DNA of 64,000 bases. It comes from Armillaria gallica. Taxonomy: Eukaryota > Basidiomycota > Agaricomycetes > Agaricales > Physalacriaceae. Below the pieces are notes generated by a model. The model was not told the DNA's origin and did no database searches. It saw only the letters and a program-made list of their open reading frames with translations. Position numbers and translations under genes: made by a program. The number at the start of each line of letters is the position of its first letter. Within the stretch, counting starts at the first letter, position 1. The stretch covers positions 5,022,001 through 5,086,000 of the forward strand of contig JBANDB010000004.1 in the NCBI GenBank assembly GCA_037576215.1, written 5' to 3'. Below are positions 60,700 through 64,000 of this stretch, one piece after another.

Positions 60700-61760
60700 A
60701 GATGATACCGGGATGCTTGGTGATGTTGACACTGTCGCCAGGACACATATTTCACTGGCTGTATAAACGTGCTGTAGTGTCAATAGTCTACCTCGCACAA
60801 ATACGTTATTTCGACGAAGGGCCATCCGGATCAGGAGTCACCTTTCCCACTCCTTGCGCAGAACGTAAAGAGCCGCAGGAGTAATAGGGTTGACGACGGC
60901 ACGATTGAATTCATTGTCAGAATTGGCGCATGTGAAGCAGCTTGTTAGAAGATGCGTATTCGGAGAGACGTTTTGAGTCCATTCCAAAGGAGAACCCAAG
61001 TTGTTGTTGACCCCCAAGCGCGGTACGTTACAGTGATGTTCGAAACCTGAAGAAATGCGTAGTCGTATACGAAAGCGAGAAGCCGATAATGCGTAATCGT
61101 GCATCCATTGGAGCAGCAGGGTGTTGAATGTGTTGTGGGGGGGTGCACGCAACCGGCGTCACCATCATTTGCCGCGTAAAACTGTGCTGTTCGTCATTGG
61201 ATATGGCTGTCTGTGAGAAAGGGGATGGAAACCTCTACAACGGTTGGCTTTACTATAGAAGTGGCTGTATATTGACTCTAGCAGCAACTAAGAAACTGTG
61301 GGATAGAAGTGGACAGAAATGCAAACGAAGATTCTTGAGAAAATCAGTAAATGCGAAACATGGCAGCTAGCTTTGAAAAAAGAAACTATAGGCGCCAATG
61401 TTAGTCATTGGAAAGGATGCTGTCAAGACGTACATTTTGACATTTGGTCGAATATATACGGGTAAATCGCGCCAGAAAGCATTTTTATTTTACTTTTACA
61501 GCGGCACAGTTTGGGCAGTGGGCACAGCCGCTGTGTCGCGTACGCGGCGTGGCAGCTGCTTCCAAATTTGGACGGTAGAGTTTGTTACTGTTTGTCGACG
61601 GGGCCATGCGATCATCATCTGAAGCGGGTCAGCTACTTGCATGTGCCATCCCACCAGCCCTCATACAGTCCTGGACCAACTGTAGCATTTCCAGTGTTAT
61701 TCGCCAGAATTTACATCGGAATTTCCTCTAATCTGCTTCATCTGGTCCCCTTATCTGTTG
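60700..61760. other. Spacer without recognised gene
   Basis: Only short frames occur. The G7 run near 61137 is notable as a homopolymer. The upstream exons of the Munc13-like gene could begin in the last 200 bp. Confidence 0.4.
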
Positions 61761-61763
61761 CTA

Positions 61764-64000
61764 ATGTCAAGGCGCAGTCACAATAGCTACGCGCATGAGA
61801 AGCGATTATCCAAATATCGGGTCACGGATGATGAGCTATTCAAGTGCGCTTTTTCTCTTTCTTTGCGGTCACCAACTTGATATTTGCTTCTTAGCTATGT
61901 TTTACGTGTATCGTGGGTACCAATCTCCGTATCTTCCCAGACGGATCTTTACTGGCCTTCAGATTCTTGAGTTATCTGTTGATTCCCAAGACAACGGAGA
62001 CAACGAGCAATGCAGTTTCGGAATCCAAGGAGCGCGAACATATATCAAGACTTTCTGCTTTATCGAACTTTTCCATAGGCGATATATTCAAGGACATCCG
62101 AGATGGGCCAAAGAGTGTCAAGTTTCCAGAGAAGCTGTTGAAGGTGCTGGAGCAGAAACTGCAAGACATTGCAATGGGGAAGGATGCTGGGTGTGTGTCC
62201 CTGCTTCTCGTGCTCATGGAAATACTAAGCTGACGTCCCAGTTATTCTGACCAACTCGTGCGGAGAACAATGGCCAAGTTCTACGGAATGTTCATGGTCG
62301 ACAGCTTCAAGCGTCAAATGAAAGAAAACCGCAAAATCGAGGAACTTATCCTCATGTTCGCCACGCACGCTACCGGGGTTCTGAAGAAGGAGCCAACCCT
62401 TGCCGGGGAAGGCTGGAAGCTGGAACTAAACAATCAGATCGCCCTCTTCATCAAATTACTCCGGGAGTGCCTTCGAAATCTGAGTCACGTAACACCAGAG
62501 CTGCTTTCGCGACTCGATATTTATACAGCCAAGCTCGCACCTGCTCAGGCGGCAAGCGACTCTGGATACGATTCGTCCTCGACCTCTCGGGATCGCGATT
62601 CAACGTTGTCGCTGTCAGTCAGCACTAATGTAGCGGACATGGATCTAGTCCGCATCGTCGCCGGTCTGTTTAAAGTATCGGATTCTGCAGTTCAGCAGGA
62701 GATTGATCAGATGAAGAGCATATGTACTGACAAAGCTGCTCTTACGGACCTCAAGGTGCGTCTATTTAGATTTTGACAGTCATGGCCTTTATAATCTAAT
62801 TCTCTTCTAGACATGTCTTAAGAACATCAACGCCGGAGTGCCTTTTCCTGGACGAAGAGAGGATTTCGACACAGACGACGCTTGGCAGCATTGGAAAACA
62901 TTGGAGACCACCCACCTACAGCAGATGATGGTCGCAATGATTCAATACAACCCGGAGCTTGCAAAGTCAACCCCGTCAGACGTTTCGCCTTCCACAAGAC
63001 GACCTGGATCTGTATATGCACCCCTGGATACCCCTAGTGCTGCAGCTCGGACTCCTTCGGTAAGCAGCCGACGCTCTTTATATGGTGCGCTCAGCAACGG
63101 GGACTTCAATGGAGATGCAACCGACATAGACGACGATGATATTCAGGTTGGCCACCACTTTACGTACATTCCCCCCAATCCGAAGCGCTTTTACAAGAGG
63201 CTGTTGGAAATATGCCTGATAGCAGACCTAGAAGTCATGCTCAGTCCTGAGGTGGACGATAACGATGAAGTCTCTCTAGGCATCCTCTCCGCGCCGCATA
63301 TTGATCTTTTGAACGAATGCGCGGTTCGATGGCGGATTGGACATTCTTATCGAGCAGCGTGCTTCCTCGATTTGGTACGACAGTTCTACGAGCGTGGCGA
63401 TGTTCCGTTGGAGTGTATACCGGAAGGTCTGCAGAACATTGCAAAAGTTATGAATGACTTAGACCTGGAAAAGTGGCCGACACAGGACGTAAGGCTACTT
63501 TCTTCTTCTAATGTATACGTTACCTATACTAACTTTCCTCATCAGAGCGAATATCTCTCGGGTATCTATGGGAACCTGTTCAACATTTTCTTGTCGTCGT
63601 TGTACCATGCCATGGATGATCTTGTGAAGCTCAAGCCATCGGACATAGAGCCATATCTGTCCGTGCTAGAACACGTGCGAGACAGCGGACTACTCGAACG
63701 GTTTGATGTGGACATCAATGTGCGATTATCTGACGTTCAAGAGCGAATACGACAGGTGGCTGGTGAGTTCTATGAAAGGAAGATGCAAGAGTTGAGCTCT
63801 GCGCCCGGGGTCAATCGCGCACTTCCATTGTTACTGATGACGGACGAGATTGAGAAGTCGGCTAAGCTTCTGGATAAGCGATTTCCTGAGCCTATATTAG
63901 GGTACGTCACTTCTAGCTTCTAACGATGCATTCTAAATAATTGTGTAGGCAACTCGATCTGGTATCGTTGATGGTCGAAGTACAAATACCGCATCTCGTC
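61764..64000 (+). CDS. Munc13-like (MUN domain) protein, 5' part; runs off the edge
   Basis: The probable start MSRRSHNSYAHEKRLSKYRV and DDELFK at 61764 is followed by GSLLAFRFLSYLLIP, ALSNFSIGDIFKDIRDGPKS and KFPEKLLKVLEQKLQDIAMG near 62100-62180. Then come MAKFYGMFMVDSFKRQMKEN, KIEELILMFATHATGVLKKE and IKLLRECLRNLSHVTPELL, a serine-rich linker near 62580, DLKTCLKNINAGVPFPGRRE and, after 63130, FTYIPPNPKRFYKRLLEICL. These match the N-terminal region of fungal Munc13/UNC-13-like proteins (MHD1-MHD2 and C2 family), which prime vesicle fusion at the cell tip. Short introns, including 62755-62812 and 63489-63545, interrupt it. The junctions at about 61917-61962 could not be phased. The C-terminal MUN/C2 half lies beyond the window. 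Confidence 0.75.

Noticed and set aside
61795..62250. 151-codon plus frame starting MRSDYPNIGSRM
   Set aside because: Out-of-frame shadow of the Munc13-like exons; the in-frame reading gives DDELFK and the GSLLAFRFLSY block.
1..64000. CRISPR arrays, rRNA or tRNA genes
   Set aside because: No regular spacer-repeat pattern was seen and no tRNA or rRNA core was recognised by eye; CRISPR is not expected in a fungal genome. A tRNAscan run would be needed to be certain about tRNAs.

Overview
The window is nuclear DNA from a filamentous basidiomycete, most likely an Agaricomycete. The evidence is the dense pattern of 45-80 nt GT-AG introns with CTAAC-like branch sites, TATA boxes 40-80 bp upstream of starts, and families typical of mushrooms: a DUF4238 protein, divergent kinase-like proteins, a DUF6533-type membrane protein, CYP450s and Ish1/Msc1. 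All gene models here are hand-threaded by splice sites and reading frame; no search was run.

Region 1 (1-23985) is a giant tandem repeat. An 11.6 kb unit occurs at 1-11607 and 11608-23217, and a third copy begins at 23218 and runs out after about 770 bp. The junctions fall inside the gene for PAN3, the poly(A)-nuclease regulatory subunit, so each junction rebuilds a whole PAN3 (9630-12306 and 21238-23916) and the window opens in the 3' end of another one. The two full units differ, as far as I can see, only by six 1-2 nt indels, five in homopolymers. One breaks the PAN3 frame in copy 1 but not in copy 2. The third copy's last PAN3 exons, last intron and 3' flank are a clearly diverged version. 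Between the PAN3 halves each unit holds an array of degenerate exon/intron modules, a long unassigned stretch, and a chain of 15 tiny introns that looks like a spliced transcript without a long reading frame.

Region 2 (24.6-30.2 kb) is a graveyard of recently duplicated families: a frameshifted copy of an unknown 314-aa protein family, a decayed alpha/beta hydrolase, a truncated copy of an unknown membrane protein, and then an intact five-exon copy of that membrane protein (29050-30204). Region 3 (31-54 kb) is mainly on the minus strand and rich in oxidative and secondary-metabolism enzymes: two P450s, an alpha/beta hydrolase, an aldo-keto reductase and an ABM-type monooxygenase-like protein. 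Between them lie two kinase-like genes, a transporter relic, a multi-pass membrane protein and an Ish1/Msc1 stress protein. No backbone synthase is visible, so a biosynthetic cluster is only a possibility.

Region 4 (52-64 kb) carries four more members or fragments of the unknown 314-aa family (one intact at 55292-56236), one of them broken by an insertion with a local inversion, a DUF4238 gene (57906-59712) and the 5' part of a Munc13-like (MUN domain) secretion gene running off the right edge.

The most notable items are the nested PAN3 tandem array, the unknown five-copy protein family, the 15-intron short-exon transcription unit, and the exon/intron module array.
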